64,000 nt of DNA from Bacillus sp. M6-12. GTDB taxonomy: Bacteria > Bacillota > Bacilli > Bacillales > DSM-1321. The notes beneath the pieces are model-generated. The model was given only the letters and a program-made list of their open reading frames with translations, was not told the origin of the DNA and did no database searches. How positions within the stretch are numbered: position 1 is the stretch's first letter; every line of letters begins with the position of its first letter. A program made the translations under genes and the position numbers. Positions 1 to 9,058 of the stretch are shown here, piece by piece. The DNA is taken from contig NZ_PGVF01000013.1 in the NCBI RefSeq assembly GCF_002860285.1, positions 82,084 through 146,083 on the forward strand. Reading direction: 5' to 3'.

Positions 1-37
1 TTTAACCATTTGGGCGCAAGCATGTCCAGTAACACTC

Positions 38-66
38 AAAAACCTGAGCCAGATTTATGGCTCGGG
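38..66 (-). terminator. Rho-independent terminator after lcfA
   Basis: Read on the minus strand, CCGAGCCA and TGGCTCAGG form a stem around TAAATC, followed by TTTTTGAG. It lies just past the lcfA stop codon. Confidence 0.7.
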
Positions 67-76
67 GAAAATATTT

Positions 77-1771
77 TTAGGCTTCTTTTCTTTCATCAAT
101 CTTTTGTTTTTCCTCATCGACAAGTGCCCGCCGCAGAATTTTTCCGACAGCCGTTTTTGGCAATTCATTTCTGAATTCATATAAACGCGGGACTTTATAA
201 GCAGCCAAATGCTTTCTTGCAAACTGATTCAGTTCTTCCTCAGTTACTTTGGCCCCTTCTTTCAGAACAATATAAGCTTTAACGGTTTCCCCCCGATAAG
301 GATCCGGGATTCCCGCCACAACAAGCTCTTGTATGTCTTTGTGTTCGTAAAGCACTTCTTCAATTTCACGAGGATAAATGTTATACCCTCCCGCTATGAT
401 CATATCCTTTTTCCGGTCAACCACATAAAAATAGCCGTCTTCATCCATATATCCGATGTCTCCTGTTAAAAACCACCCATTTCTGAACGACTGTTCCGTA
501 TCATCTGGCCTGTTCCAATACCCTTTCATTACCTGCGGCCCTTTTATACCTATTTCCCCTATTTCTTTAGGCGGCAATGGCTCTCCCGTTTCGGCAGATA
601 TGATGGCCGCCTCTGTATCTGGCCACGGAACGCCAATGCTTCCTTTTATCCTCGGGCGGTCCCAGACAAAATTAGCATGTGTAACAGGAGAGGTTTCTGT
701 AAGTCCGTAACCTTCTACTAGTTTCCCGCCGGTTACTTCTTCAAATCTTTGCTGAATTTCAAGAGGCAGAGGTGCAGATCCGCTTATGCAAGCATCAATT
801 GATGACAAATCATACTTTTTCAAATCCGGATGGTTCAATAATGCGATATAAATCGTTGGAGCACCCGGGAAAAGTGTAGGGCGCTGCTTTTGGATTGTTT
901 TTAATGCTGTTTCTGCGTCGAATTTGGGAAGCAGGATCATTTTATTCCCCTGCATAATCGATAAGAACATTACAGTTGTCATTCCATACACATGGAAAAA
1001 AGGAATGATGCCAAGTACGCTTTCTTTTCCCTTGTGTCCTTTATACAGCCAGGCAGCGCACATTTTGGCATTTGAAACAAGGTTTTTATGTGTCAGCATG
1101 ACTCCCTTTGGAAAACCGGTAGTCCCCCCTGTATATTGAAGTACTGCAAGATCATTTTCAAAATCAGACGAAAGTTCTATTTCTTCCGGAACAGCACCTT
1201 TTAGAATTTCATTAAGCAAGTGATTGCTGCCGCTATGTTCAACATTCACTGTTATACCATACTGTTTTTTCTGGATAAACGGATATATCAAGTTCTTTGG
1301 GAATGGCAGGAAGTCTTTGATAGCGGTTACAATAATATGCTCCAGCTTAGTTGCCGGCATAACCTTCGATGCACGGGGATACAAAATATCCATCGTTACA
1401 ATAATCTTTGCACCCGAATCCTTCATCTGGTATTCAAGTTCGCGTTCCATATAAAGCGGATTGGTAGGTACAACTACACCGCCAGCAAGCATCGTCCCAA
1501 AAAAAGTAATGACTGATTGCGGACAGTTTGGCAGCATGATTGCTACCCGGTCTCCTTTTTCAAGACCAAGCTGTTTTAGATATGCAGCAAATTTCAGCGC
1601 GGAATGGTAGACTTCCTTGAACGTTAGTTTCTTCCCCATGAAATGTATAGAAGTCTGTTCAGGAAACTGCTCGGCCGCTTCTTTCAAAAATGCTGGCAGC
1701 GGAGTTTCTCCATAAGAAAGCTCATGAGGAATTTCCGATGGGTATAATGCTAGCCAGGGTTTTTGATCCAA
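77..1771 (-). CDS. lcfA: Long-chain fatty-acid-CoA ligase LcfA
   Basis: Activates long-chain fatty acids to acyl-CoA with ATP, giving acyl-AMP and then the thioester, at the entry to beta-oxidation. The 564-residue protein has the ANL-superfamily P-loop YTGGTTGFPKG at about 213-223, a TGD motif in the GWFLTGD segment at about 430-436 and the C-terminal PKTAVGKILRR element carrying the catalytic lysine. The start is TTG, placed by GGGAGG eight bases upstream. It is followed by its own terminator. In B. subtilis this gene heads the fadR-fadB-etfBA cluster, which would lie beyond the left edge. Function is well supported; exact chain-length preference is not visible. Confidence 0.93.
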   Translation of the reverse strand: MDQKPWLALYPSEIPHELSYGETPLPAFLKEAAEQFPEQTSIHFMGKKLTFKEVYHSALKFAAYLKQLGLEKGDRVAIMLPNCPQSVITFFGTMLAGGVVVPTNPLYMERELEYQMKDSGAKIIVTMDILYPRASKVMPATKLEHIIVTAIKDFLPFPKNLIYPFIQKKQYGITVNVEHSGSNHLLNEILKGAVPEEIELSSDFENDLAVLQYTGGTTGFPKGVMLTHKNLVSNAKMCAAWLYKGHKGKESVLGIIPFFHVYGMTTVMFLSIMQGNKMILLPKFDAETALKTIQKQRPTLFPGAPTIYIALLNHPDLKKYDLSSIDACISGSAPLPLEIQQRFEEVTGGKLVEGYGLTETSPVTHANFVWDRPRIKGSIGVPWPDTEAAIISAETGEPLPPKEIGEIGIKGPQVMKGYWNRPDDTEQSFRNGWFLTGDIGYMDEDGYFYVVDRKKDMIIAGGYNIYPREIEEVLYEHKDIQELVVAGIPDPYRGETVKAYIVLKEGAKVTEEELNQFARKHLAAYKVPRLYEFRNELPKTAVGKILRRALVDEEKQKIDERKEA

Positions 1772-1897
1772 TAATTTTCCCTCCCTTTTCTTTGTTAAAA
1801 ATTCAAACTATTCAATTTAATTATATTATACTTAAACTGCATTATACAATGACTAACAATTTCATCATTGCAAAATGCATGGTACGATAGACCCGAC

Positions 1898-1940
1898 AAA
1901 AAAAGCACCCGGCCAAGAGAAAATCTTTGACAAGGTGCTT
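1898..1940 (-). terminator. Probable terminator of the mutS2-yshE operon
   Basis: On the minus strand, AAGCACC pairs with GGTGCTT across a 24-base loop and is followed by seven T residues. It would end transcription coming from yshE and the small ORF before lcfA. The loop is long, so strength is uncertain. Confidence 0.6.
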
Positions 1941-2036
1941 CCATACTTTTAACAGGCCTGCTGATATTTTTTCCTAAAAAAACTCAGGCCGGAAATCCAT
2001 TAGTTCGGCAAACTCGTTAAGCTAGAAAATGCTTTT

Positions 2037-2117
2037 TTAAAAGAAAACCATATAAATTATACCTACCAGCAGGAATACTGCACATAAACCAAGGAGTACC
2101 TTTGCGAGTGTTTCCAA
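2037..2117 (-). CDS. 26-residue single-span membrane peptide (unannotated small ORF)
   Basis: A short frame opens with TTG 18 bases past the yshE stop codon, with AGGAGAGG about seven bases upstream, and ends at TAA. It encodes 26 residues: METLAKVLLG, then a hydrophobic run LCAVFLLVGIIYMVFF. This is the pattern of a single transmembrane helix with a very short charged N-terminus. It lies downstream of the DUF350 membrane protein and upstream of the operon terminator, so it is probably co-transcribed and could be a small partner of it. I do not recognise a family. The ribosome site, hydrophobic pattern and position support it; there is no homology evidence. Confidence 0.55.
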   Translation of the reverse strand: METLAKVLLGLCAVFLLVGIIYMVFF

Positions 2118-2134
2118 ATCTAAAACCTCTCCTA

Positions 2135-2542
2135 TTATGAGATACCTGCACCGATCACAAAGGATAGCCCGACAGAAATCATCAGTGATATTAAACCAAC
2201 GGCACGGTTATCTTTTTCTATTTCTTTATCAATTTTAAAACCTGGTGTTAGAAATTCAAAAATAAAATAACTGGCTAACAAAAGGATAAATCCAAAAATC
2301 CCCCAGCTTATCATCGACAATAAAGAATTGTGCTGCAGGATTGAATGAGTAAAAATATTGGCTATGCCAAATATTTTTCCGCCTGTTGCCATTGCTACAG
2401 CCAAATTTCCCTTTTTAATTTCTTCCCAGTTCTTATACTTTGTCACCAGCTCGAAGACGGCAAGAAAAACCACGATGAAAAGGATGACGACGCTATAATT
2501 AGCAGCAGTATTCACGAACTCATTTTCCCAAAAGTTCTTCAT
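2135..2542 (-). CDS. yshE: DUF350 membrane protein, YshE-like
   Basis: A 135-residue integral membrane protein with about four hydrophobic segments, near residues 15-33, 44-66, 76-97 and 115-134, separated by short charged loops. This arrangement and the position between mutS2 and lcfA match B. subtilis YshE of the DUF350 family, whose biochemical role is unknown. The start ATG follows GGGAGC by seven bases. It starts 17 bases after mutS2 and is probably the end of the zapA-cvpA-polX-mutS2 transcription unit, together with the 26-residue ORF below it. The family call is good; function is not inferred. Confidence 0.8.
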   Translation of the reverse strand: MKNFWENEFVNTAANYSVVILFIVVFLAVFELVTKYKNWEEIKKGNLAVAMATGGKIFGIANIFTHSILQHNSLLSMISWGIFGFILLLASYFIFEFLTPGFKIDKEIEKDNRAVGLISLMISVGLSFVIGAGIS

Positions 2543-2558
2543 AAGGTTAGCTCCCGAT

Positions 2559-4913
2559 TTATTTAAACTCTACAACCGTCACACCTGATCCGCCTTCTCC
2601 CGCTTCCCCGAAGCGTATCTTTTTCACGGAGCGGTGATTTCGCAAATACTCCTGGACACCCTGTCTTAGCGCACCAGTGCCTTTGCCGTGAATGATGGAA
2701 ACACGCGGGTAGCCAGCCAGCAGAGCATCATCAATATACTTTTCCACCCTGGAAAGGGCATTTTCAAATCTTTCTCCCCTTAAATCGAGTTCCAGGCTGA
2801 CGTGGTAGTCCTTTCCGCGGACTGTAGCAAGGTGCTTCGTTTCCTTCGGCTTTTGGCTTTTTATATATTGGAGGTCTCGTTCTTTGACCTTCATTTTCAT
2901 AATGCCCATTTGAACCTGCCACTCGTCTGATGAAACTTTCTCGACTAAGTGTCCTTTTTGGTTAAAGGTAATAACCTTGACCTCATCACCCGGCTGCCAT
3001 TCGCGTTTTTCAGGTGCTGCAGCAGCTTTTTTCGACTTTTTCACAGCCGGTGCAGATTCTTCAATCCGCCTGCGCGCTTCGATTAGTTCATGCTCCTTCA
3101 CTTCAGCATTTTTTTCAAGGGCGAGTTTTCTTAATTCACTAATTACTTCTTCAGCTTCACGTTTTGCTTTTTCAACAATTTCTGCTGCTTCCCGTGCAGC
3201 TTTGTCAATCAGCGAATCTTTTTCTTCATAATATTCCATAACCTGTTTTTGAAGGTCTTTATGAAGTTTTTCCGACTGCTTCAGATAATCGTTTGCATCT
3301 TCCCGCGCCTCTTCTGCCTTCTTCCGGCTCTCTTCCAGGGAAGCAATCATATTCTCTACTTTATTTGTATCTGCCCCAATATAGCCTCGAGCTATGTCAA
3401 TTACCGAATCGCTCAGCCCCAGCCGCTTTGATATTTCAAACGCATTGCTTCGGCCGGGTACCCCGATTAATAAGCGGTACGTAGGGCTAAGTGTCTCAAT
3501 GTCAAATTCCACACTCGCATTAATAACTCCCGGGCGATTATAGCCATACGCCTTAAGCTCCGGATAGTGCGTTGTCGCGATAACTCTGGCCCCTCTTTTA
3601 TAGACCTCGTCAAGAATGGAAATAGCAAGTGCCGCCCCTTCCTGGGGATCAGTTCCTGCACCCAGTTCATCAAAAAGCACAAGGCTATCATGGTCCATGC
3701 GCTTTAAAATATCAACAATGTTAACCATATGGGAGGAGAAGGTACTCAAGCTCTGCTCGATAGACTGTTCATCGCCAATATCTGCATATACAGAACGGAA
3801 AACAGCGGCCTCTGAACCTTCCATTACTGGTATTTGCAATCCGGCCTGGACCATTAGCGTACATAGGCCGATCGTTTTAAGCGTGACTGTTTTACCGCCA
3901 GTGTTCGGTCCGGTTATAACGATTGTCGTAAAGTCGTCACCTAGAAAAATATCGTTCGCTACCACTACTTCTGGTGGGATTAGCGGATGCTTCGCCTTAA
4001 GAAGCTTCACCCTGCCTTCATTATTAAGCAGCGGCTTTGAAGCCTTTAGTTTTTTTGCATATTTCGCCTTGGCGAACATAAAATCAAGCTGGGCAAGCAC
4101 TTTGACATTCTGCAGCAGCTCATGGGTTTGTTCCCCGACTGCTGCTGACAGTCCGATTAATATCCGTTCTATTTCCTGCTGTTCCAGAACCCGTGTTTCT
4201 TGAAGCACATTATTAAGCTGGATAATAACCTGCGGCTCAATAAACAAAGTTTGGCCGGACGATGATTGGTCATGAATTATCCCCCCATATGAGCTTCGGT
4301 ATTCTTGTTTAACAGGAATAACAAAGCGGTCATTACGGATCGTAATAATTGCATCAGACAGCATCTTTTGGGCATTAGAGGAACGGATCATGCTTTCAAG
4401 CTTTTCTCTTACTCTTGCTTCATTCGTTCGCAGCTGATTGCGAAGAGTCCTCAGCTTATCGCTTGCCGAATCCATTACTTCGCCATTTTCACTTATAGCA
4501 TTATTAATTAACCGCTGCAAATCCTGCTGCGGGGTAAATGCGTTCATGTATTCTGCAATAAACGGCAGTTCATGGCCATCCTCAAGCAATTCTCCGATAA
4601 AGCGCTCCAGCACCCTGCCTGCCCGAATGGTGCTGGAAATCTCCATTAGCTCCCCGGGACTCAGCATTCCGCCGATTTGCGCCCTTTTTGCATGCGGCCT
4701 TATATCAAAAATCCCGCCGAGCGGAACGTTCCCCCGCAAGCGGAAGGCCTTTGCTGCCTCATCCGTTTCTCCCTGCCATTTCACAACTTCATCAAAATCG
4801 ACAGATGGTTCAAGCTGCTGGGCTTTTTCCTTCCCTATTGAAGAGGAGGCAAATGTAAGCAGCTGTTCTTTAATTTTATGAAATTCTAGCGTTCGCATTG
4901 CTTTATTATGCAT
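2559..4913 (-). CDS. mutS2: Endonuclease MutS2
   Basis: MutS-family ATPase with a C-terminal nuclease domain. In other bacteria it suppresses homologous recombination and, in B. subtilis, has been linked to rescue of collided ribosomes. The 784-residue protein has a MutS core with Walker A GPNTGGKT at 335-342, Walker [13 protein letters not shown] around 412-423, a coiled coil at roughly 515-620 rich in Glu and Lys, and an Smr domain in the last 75 residues with LDLRG and HGKGTGALR. It lacks the mismatch-binding domain of MutS, as expected. AAGGAGG precedes the ATG by about 11 bases. It lies 41 bases after polX in the same direction. Confidence 0.95.
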   Translation of the reverse strand: MHNKAMRTLEFHKIKEQLLTFASSSIGKEKAQQLEPSVDFDEVVKWQGETDEAAKAFRLRGNVPLGGIFDIRPHAKRAQIGGMLSPGELMEISSTIRAGRVLERFIGELLEDGHELPFIAEYMNAFTPQQDLQRLINNAISENGEVMDSASDKLRTLRNQLRTNEARVREKLESMIRSSNAQKMLSDAIITIRNDRFVIPVKQEYRSSYGGIIHDQSSSGQTLFIEPQVIIQLNNVLQETRVLEQQEIERILIGLSAAVGEQTHELLQNVKVLAQLDFMFAKAKYAKKLKASKPLLNNEGRVKLLKAKHPLIPPEVVVANDIFLGDDFTTIVITGPNTGGKTVTLKTIGLCTLMVQAGLQIPVMEGSEAAVFRSVYADIGDEQSIEQSLSTFSSHMVNIVDILKRMDHDSLVLFDELGAGTDPQEGAALAISILDEVYKRGARVIATTHYPELKAYGYNRPGVINASVEFDIETLSPTYRLLIGVPGRSNAFEISKRLGLSDSVIDIARGYIGADTNKVENMIASLEESRKKAEEAREDANDYLKQSEKLHKDLQKQVMEYYEEKDSLIDKAAREAAEIVEKAKREAEEVISELRKLALEKNAEVKEHELIEARRRIEESAPAVKKSKKAAAAPEKREWQPGDEVKVITFNQKGHLVEKVSSDEWQVQMGIMKMKVKERDLQYIKSQKPKETKHLATVRGKDYHVSLELDLRGERFENALSRVEKYIDDALLAGYPRVSIIHGKGTGALRQGVQEYLRNHRSVKKIRFGEAGEGGSGVTVVEFK

Positions 4914-4954
4914 GGAGTAAGTACCTCCTTAATTAGCCTGTATACTCCGGAAGC

Positions 4955-6673
4955 TTAATCATTTCTTTTTAAAAACGCAAGTAGATCATCTGGCTCTCTT
5001 GCATTTAACACGCTGGATTTCTTGATCCAGCCTTTCTTTGCAGCCGCTACTCCGATTTCCATATCTTCAAGCATTTCTATGCTGTGTGCATCAGTATTGA
5101 TAACAAGCATAACACCGGCCTCCTGCGCTTTCCTGACATTCTCAGAGGAAAGATCAAGCCTGTTAGGGTTTGCGTTTAGCTCGAGGGCTGTATTCGTCTC
5201 TGCGGCCAGTTCAATCAGCATATCCATATCTGCATCATAGCCTTTGCGTCTGCCAATTACTCTTCCTGTTGGGTGGGCGATGATGTCAACATGTTTGTTT
5301 TCAAGCGCAGTTTTCAGCCGATGCATTATTTTTTCCCTTGGCTGTGAAAAACTCGAGTGAATGGAAGCAATGACGAGGTCCATTTCCTTTAAAAGGTCGT
5401 CATCATAATCAAGGGATCCATCCGGCAAAATATCCATTTCAATGCCAGAGAGGATCGTAATGTCATCATATTTCTTGTTCAATTCATGGATAATGGCTTT
5501 CTGTTCTCTTAATCGTTCAGGAGTCAGCCCGTTTGCCACCACCAAATAACGGGAGTGGTCTGTTATGGCCATATATTTATAACCCTTTGCACGGCATGCT
5601 TCGATCATTTCTTCTATAGAGTATGCCCCATCACTCCATGTAGAGTGCATATGGAGGTCACCTTGCATATCCGCTAGAGAGATCAGGTCACTAGCGGATA
5701 TTTGTTTATCAACCTCAGTGCCATCCTCCCTTGCTTCAGGCGGGATGAATGGGAGTCCAAAATGTTCAAAGAACTCTTCTTCAGAATCAAAATTCAGAAT
5801 TTCGCCGGTGTCCGGCTTTTCCACCCCATATTCACTGATTTTCTCTCCTCTATCCTTTGCCAGCTGCCTCATACGGACATTATGGTCCTTAGATCCTGTA
5901 AAATGGTGGAGGGTTGTGATGAATTCATGATTTTTTACGAGTCTGAAATCCACGGACACATCATATTCATAAGCCAAAGTCACGGAAACCTTTGTATCAC
6001 CTGCTGCAATGACCTGGCTAACATGCGGGATTGCAAGCAGCTGTTCCTTCACGGAATCAGGATTATCTGTCGCAATAATAAAATCAAGATCTTTTATCGT
6101 TTCCTTCATCCGGCGGATACTGCCAGCGCGCGAGAATCTTTTTATGTCTTTCATTTCATTAAGAACTTGTTCAATCTGGTCTGCAATTGGCAGCATGAAC
6201 GCGATCGGAAGGCGCTCAGGACGAGATCCGGCCTCCTGGATCGCAGCCAGAATCTTTTCTTCCGTTTTCTTGCCAAAGCCAGCAAGATCGCGAACCTTCC
6301 CTGCTTCACAAACAGACTTCAAATCTTCAATATTCTCTACCTGCAATTCTTTGTAAAGCTTGGCAATCTTCTTCCCGCCAAGCCCTGGAAGCTGAAGCAG
6401 CGGAACCAGTCCCTCAGGAACCTCCGCCTGCAGTTCCTCGAGTACTGAAGATCTTCCTTCATTTATAAACTCTTCAATAACAGCAGCTGTTCCCTTGCCT
6501 ATCCCCGAAAGTACAGTAAAATCCTCAATGCCAGGCAGGCTCCGGTCATCAGTTTCCAGTGCTCCGGCTGCCTTTCTGAATGCAGAAACCTTAAATGGAT
6601 TCTCGCCCTTTAATTCCATATATACCGCGATGCGCTCTAATAAACGAATCACATCTTTCTTATTAACAGACAT
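4955..6673 (-). CDS. polX: DNA polymerase/3'-5' exonuclease PolX
   Basis: Family X polymerase for gap filling in base-excision repair. The 572 residues show an N-terminal helix-hairpin-helix region with GIGKGTAAVIEE and LPGLGGKKIAKLYKE, a nucleotidyltransferase active site GSIRR ... KDLDFIIATD near 185-205 carrying metal-binding aspartates, and a C-terminal PHP domain beginning DLHMHSTWSDG near 340 that supplies the exonuclease. I chose ATG at 6673, giving MSVNKKD, because AGGTG lies six bases upstream and it matches the usual family N-terminus; an upstream TTG at 6688 overlaps that site. It lies between cvpA and mutS2 in one unit. Confidence 0.94.
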   Translation of the reverse strand: MSVNKKDVIRLLERIAVYMELKGENPFKVSAFRKAAGALETDDRSLPGIEDFTVLSGIGKGTAAVIEEFINEGRSSVLEELQAEVPEGLVPLLQLPGLGGKKIAKLYKELQVENIEDLKSVCEAGKVRDLAGFGKKTEEKILAAIQEAGSRPERLPIAFMLPIADQIEQVLNEMKDIKRFSRAGSIRRMKETIKDLDFIIATDNPDSVKEQLLAIPHVSQVIAAGDTKVSVTLAYEYDVSVDFRLVKNHEFITTLHHFTGSKDHNVRMRQLAKDRGEKISEYGVEKPDTGEILNFDSEEEFFEHFGLPFIPPEAREDGTEVDKQISASDLISLADMQGDLHMHSTWSDGAYSIEEMIEACRAKGYKYMAITDHSRYLVVANGLTPERLREQKAIIHELNKKYDDITILSGIEMDILPDGSLDYDDDLLKEMDLVIASIHSSFSQPREKIMHRLKTALENKHVDIIAHPTGRVIGRRKGYDADMDMLIELAAETNTALELNANPNRLDLSSENVRKAQEAGVMLVINTDAHSIEMLEDMEIGVAAAKKGWIKKSSVLNAREPDDLLAFLKRND

Positions 6674-6744
6674 TGTGTTCACCTGCAATTTTCACTAGAT
6701 TTTCTTTCTTTAAGATACCGTGCTTCAAAAGAAATCACAACTCA

Positions 6745-6860
6745 GAAAAGCGGAAGCGCCCTTTTAGAGGAAGAACAGCTCATTTCCCCAAGCCCTCACA
6801 AAGCTCCTTCCTTATCCTGTTCGTCGGGGCCGGAGCTGTAGTAAGACATCTGTACTTGTT
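6745..6860 (+). repeat. Palindromic intergenic repeat, divergent copy (R1)
   Basis: It starts with GAAAAGCGGAAGCGCCC and ends with GGAGCTGTAGTAAGACATCTG, matching the two ends of the repeat at 40599-40721, while the interior is unlike it. It lies in the polX-cvpA spacer. Confidence 0.6.
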
Positions 6861-6969
6861 AAAAAGTTATACAATACATAGCACGCTCTTTGGTTCAGAC
6901 GAAGAACCCTGCCACCACTAAACTGACAAGGTTCTTATTCATATATTTTTTTTAATTTTAGTGTCCGGT

Positions 6970-7512
6970 TCAGACTTGCACGTAATTGAACCAGAGTTCC
7001 TTAACCTTACTTGACAGCAGCGGAGTGTTCTTCACGATACCTTCGGCTATAAAAGAGTCGTTCAGCTGAGCCTGCAGAGGTTCAACCGGCACCAGAGCGG
7101 CTATGTATAATAGAATAAACATGATAAGATATACTTCTATAAGTCCTAAAAAGCCTCCGCCCCAAACATTCAATTGTTTTAATATCGGGAAGTGGGCAAT
7201 AAAATCAAGCATTGATCCGAATAGCTGCCAGGCTATTTTGGCAGCGAAGAACAGAATTGCAAAAGCAATGGCATTATAAAAAGCGGTATCCAATCCCATT
7301 CCATCAAAGATCATTTTTAGTGCAGCTGTATTCCCAAAGCTAGGATAAGGCACCCACAGCTTCAGCTTTGGAGCCAAATCATCATAATACATATATGCAA
7401 CTATAAAAGCTGCAAAAAAGCCTGTGATATGGATTAACTGAAGAATGAATCCCCGGCGGAGTCCAATCAGGAATCCAATTATGAGAATGGCTATAATGGC
7501 AAGATCAAACAT
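6970..7512 (-). CDS. yshB: CvpA-family membrane protein, YshB-like
   Basis: A 180-residue membrane protein with about four hydrophobic helices, near 3-17, 25-43, 80-98 and 118-140. It begins with the typical CvpA-family pattern MFDLAIIAILIIGFLIGLRRGF. CvpA-like proteins are linked to colicin V export in E. coli, but the role in Firmicutes is unknown. Its ATG is five bases after the zapA stop, with AAAGGA upstream, so the two genes are probably coupled. The following polX is about 300 bases away, across a repeat copy. The family is clear; a specific role is not. Confidence 0.85.
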   Translation of the reverse strand: MFDLAIIAILIIGFLIGLRRGFILQLIHITGFFAAFIVAYMYYDDLAPKLKLWVPYPSFGNTAALKMIFDGMGLDTAFYNAIAFAILFFAAKIAWQLFGSMLDFIAHFPILKQLNVWGGGFLGLIEVYLIMFILLYIAALVPVEPLQAQLNDSFIAEGIVKNTPLLSSKVKELWFNYVQV

Positions 7513-7517
7513 TTACT

Positions 7518-7778
7518 TCAATCCTTTACTCTCTTTAATTCCAGTTCAAGCTGGTTTATTTCATCTTTTAGCTTTAAATAATCATGTACGGTATTAACAG
7601 CAGTTAAAACAGCAAGCTTACTTGTATCCAACGACGGATTCTTGGAGCTGATTTCTCGCATTTTATCATCAACCATAGATGCTACGAGCCGGATATGGCT
7701 AGAGCTTTCCGTACCTACTATGGTATATTGCTGTCCAAATATATCAACAGAAATTTTATTTTTCTTATCGTCTGACAA
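7518..7778 (-). CDS. zapA: Cell division protein ZapA
   Basis: A small Z-ring-associated protein that promotes FtsZ bundling at midcell. The 86 residues begin with a beta-rich part, [15 protein letters not shown], then the [18 protein letters not shown] segment typical of ZapA, followed by a long C-terminal amphipathic helix ([16 protein letters not shown]) for dimerisation. The start is TTG, seven bases after GGGGG. It heads the transcription unit zapA-cvpA-polX-mutS2-yshE and is divergent from rnhC. Length and order match B. subtilis zapA (yshA). Confidence 0.9.
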   Translation of the reverse strand: MSDDKKNKISVDIFGQQYTIVGTESSSHIRLVASMVDDKMREISSKNPSLDTSKLAVLTAVNTVHDYLKLKDEINQLELELKRVKD

Positions 7779-7967
7779 GATGATGCCCCCAATCCTAAAG
7801 AATCCTAAGTTATATCATAACATGAAACCCTTTCGCCTTGAAAGCATGACGAAACCATTTTATAGGCGTTGAATATTTTCCTTAAAAATTTAGGGTATAG
7901 AACATAACTATTACGGAAAATGAACATCGTTTCGTTCAAAAATTAAAAGCAAGGAGAGTATTAAGAT

Positions 7968-8930
7968 ATGTCAAATGTAGTTCTGCAATTATCACTTTCA
8001 CAGATTGAAGCCATGAAAAAACATTATTTCAAATCCCTTTCAGATAAAAATCCCCCTGGAAGCATTTTTACAGCAAAGCCGGCCCAGTGCACAGTAACTG
8101 CCTATAAATCAGGAAAAGTTCTGTTTCAGGGAGCAAGCGCAGCCGCTGAAGCACAGCAATGGGGTTCTGTTTCTGCTTCTGGAACCGGAAAGCCCGTGAA
8201 AAAGCCGGCCTCCACATCATCGGTTAAAATACATAGCTACTCACCACCTTCCAATATCGGACAATTATCAGTCATCGGATCAGACGAGGTGGGAACAGGC
8301 GATTATTTCGGGCCAATAACAGTAGCGGCTGTCTATGTTAATAGTGATCAAATTGCTCTGCTAAAGGAGCTGGGAGTAAAAGATTCAAAATTCCTGAATG
8401 ACTCACAGATTGTAAGTATAGCCTCTCAAATCAAACATATTGTTCCATACAGCTTGCTAATATGCGCTAACCCTAAATATAATGACATGCAGGCAAAAGG
8501 GATGTCCCAGGGAAAAATGAAGGCATTGCTCCATAATCAAGCCTTAAAGAACGTAATTGGAAAAATACTGCCCGAGGAAGCAGATGCTGTTTTGATCGAC
8601 CAATTTGCCCAGCCTGGCGTGTTTTTCAATTACTTAAAAGGGCAGGAGTTATTTAAGTCCAAGCAAGTGTATTTAAGTACAAAAGCAGAGAGCATACATA
8701 TGTCGGTTGCCGCAGCCTCCATACTTGCCCGATATGCCTTCGTTAAGCAGTTTGATAAATTATCAGAAGCGGCGGGATTCAAGATTCCAAAGGGGGCCGG
8801 CGGAGCGGTTGATGAGGCGGCAGCAAGGCTAATTCATGAGCGTGGGCTCGAGGCACTCTATGAATTTACGAAGGTGCATTTTGCGAATACTGAGAAAGCG
8901 AAGGGGCTTTATAATAAGAAGTATAAATAA
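7968..8930 (+). CDS. rnhC: Ribonuclease HIII
   Basis: Removes the RNA strand of RNA-DNA hybrids. The 320-residue protein has an N-terminal TBP-like domain (about 1-90) that binds substrate, then an RNase H2-like catalytic domain starting GSDEVGTGDYFGP at 104-116. The DEVG motif there is the family's replacement for DEAG. Further acidic residues occur in VKDSKFLND and VLIDQFA. AAGGAGAG precedes the ATG. It is divergent from zapA, and a two-way terminator separates it from pheT. Confidence 0.94.
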   Translation: MSNVVLQLSLSQIEAMKKHYFKSLSDKNPPGSIFTAKPAQCTVTAYKSGKVLFQGASAAAEAQQWGSVSASGTGKPVKKPASTSSVKIHSYSPPSNIGQLSVIGSDEVGTGDYFGPITVAAVYVNSDQIALLKELGVKDSKFLNDSQIVSIASQIKHIVPYSLLICANPKYNDMQAKGMSQGKMKALLHNQALKNVIGKILPEEADAVLIDQFAQPGVFFNYLKGQELFKSKQVYLSTKAESIHMSVAAASILARYAFVKQFDKLSEAAGFKIPKGAGGAVDEAAARLIHERGLEALYEFTKVHFANTEKAKGLYNKKYK

Positions 8931-9011
8931 CCGCAAGTACGGCCGATTTTTATAACTGATAAATCCCGGATTATTTTTCTCTCACACCTTAAAAAGCTTT
9001 AAAGGCAAAAC

Positions 9012-9050
9012 AAAAAGCAGTGGTCCCAAAAAATCGGCCACTGCTTTTGT
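9012..9050. terminator. Bidirectional terminator between rnhC and pheT
   Basis: AAAAGCAGTGG and CCACTGCTTTTG form an 11-base stem with A and T tracts on both sides, so it can serve the converging rnhC and pheT. Confidence 0.85.
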
Positions 9051-9058
9051 ATTTTTTC

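Noticed and set aside
1830..1880. FadR-type operator upstream of lcfA (AATGA ... TCATT)
   Set aside because: The arms are short and the spacing does not fit the known FadR palindrome; no clear promoter could be fixed beside it.
3616..4203. Plus-strand frame of 195 codons opposite mutS2
   Set aside because: It is antisense to the Walker A region of mutS2, Ser/Pro-rich, and has no ribosome site.
5702..6448. Long plus-strand frame of 248 codons opposite polX
   Set aside because: It lies wholly inside the well-supported polX gene, has no ribosome site and shows no family motif; it is a shadow of the codon pattern.
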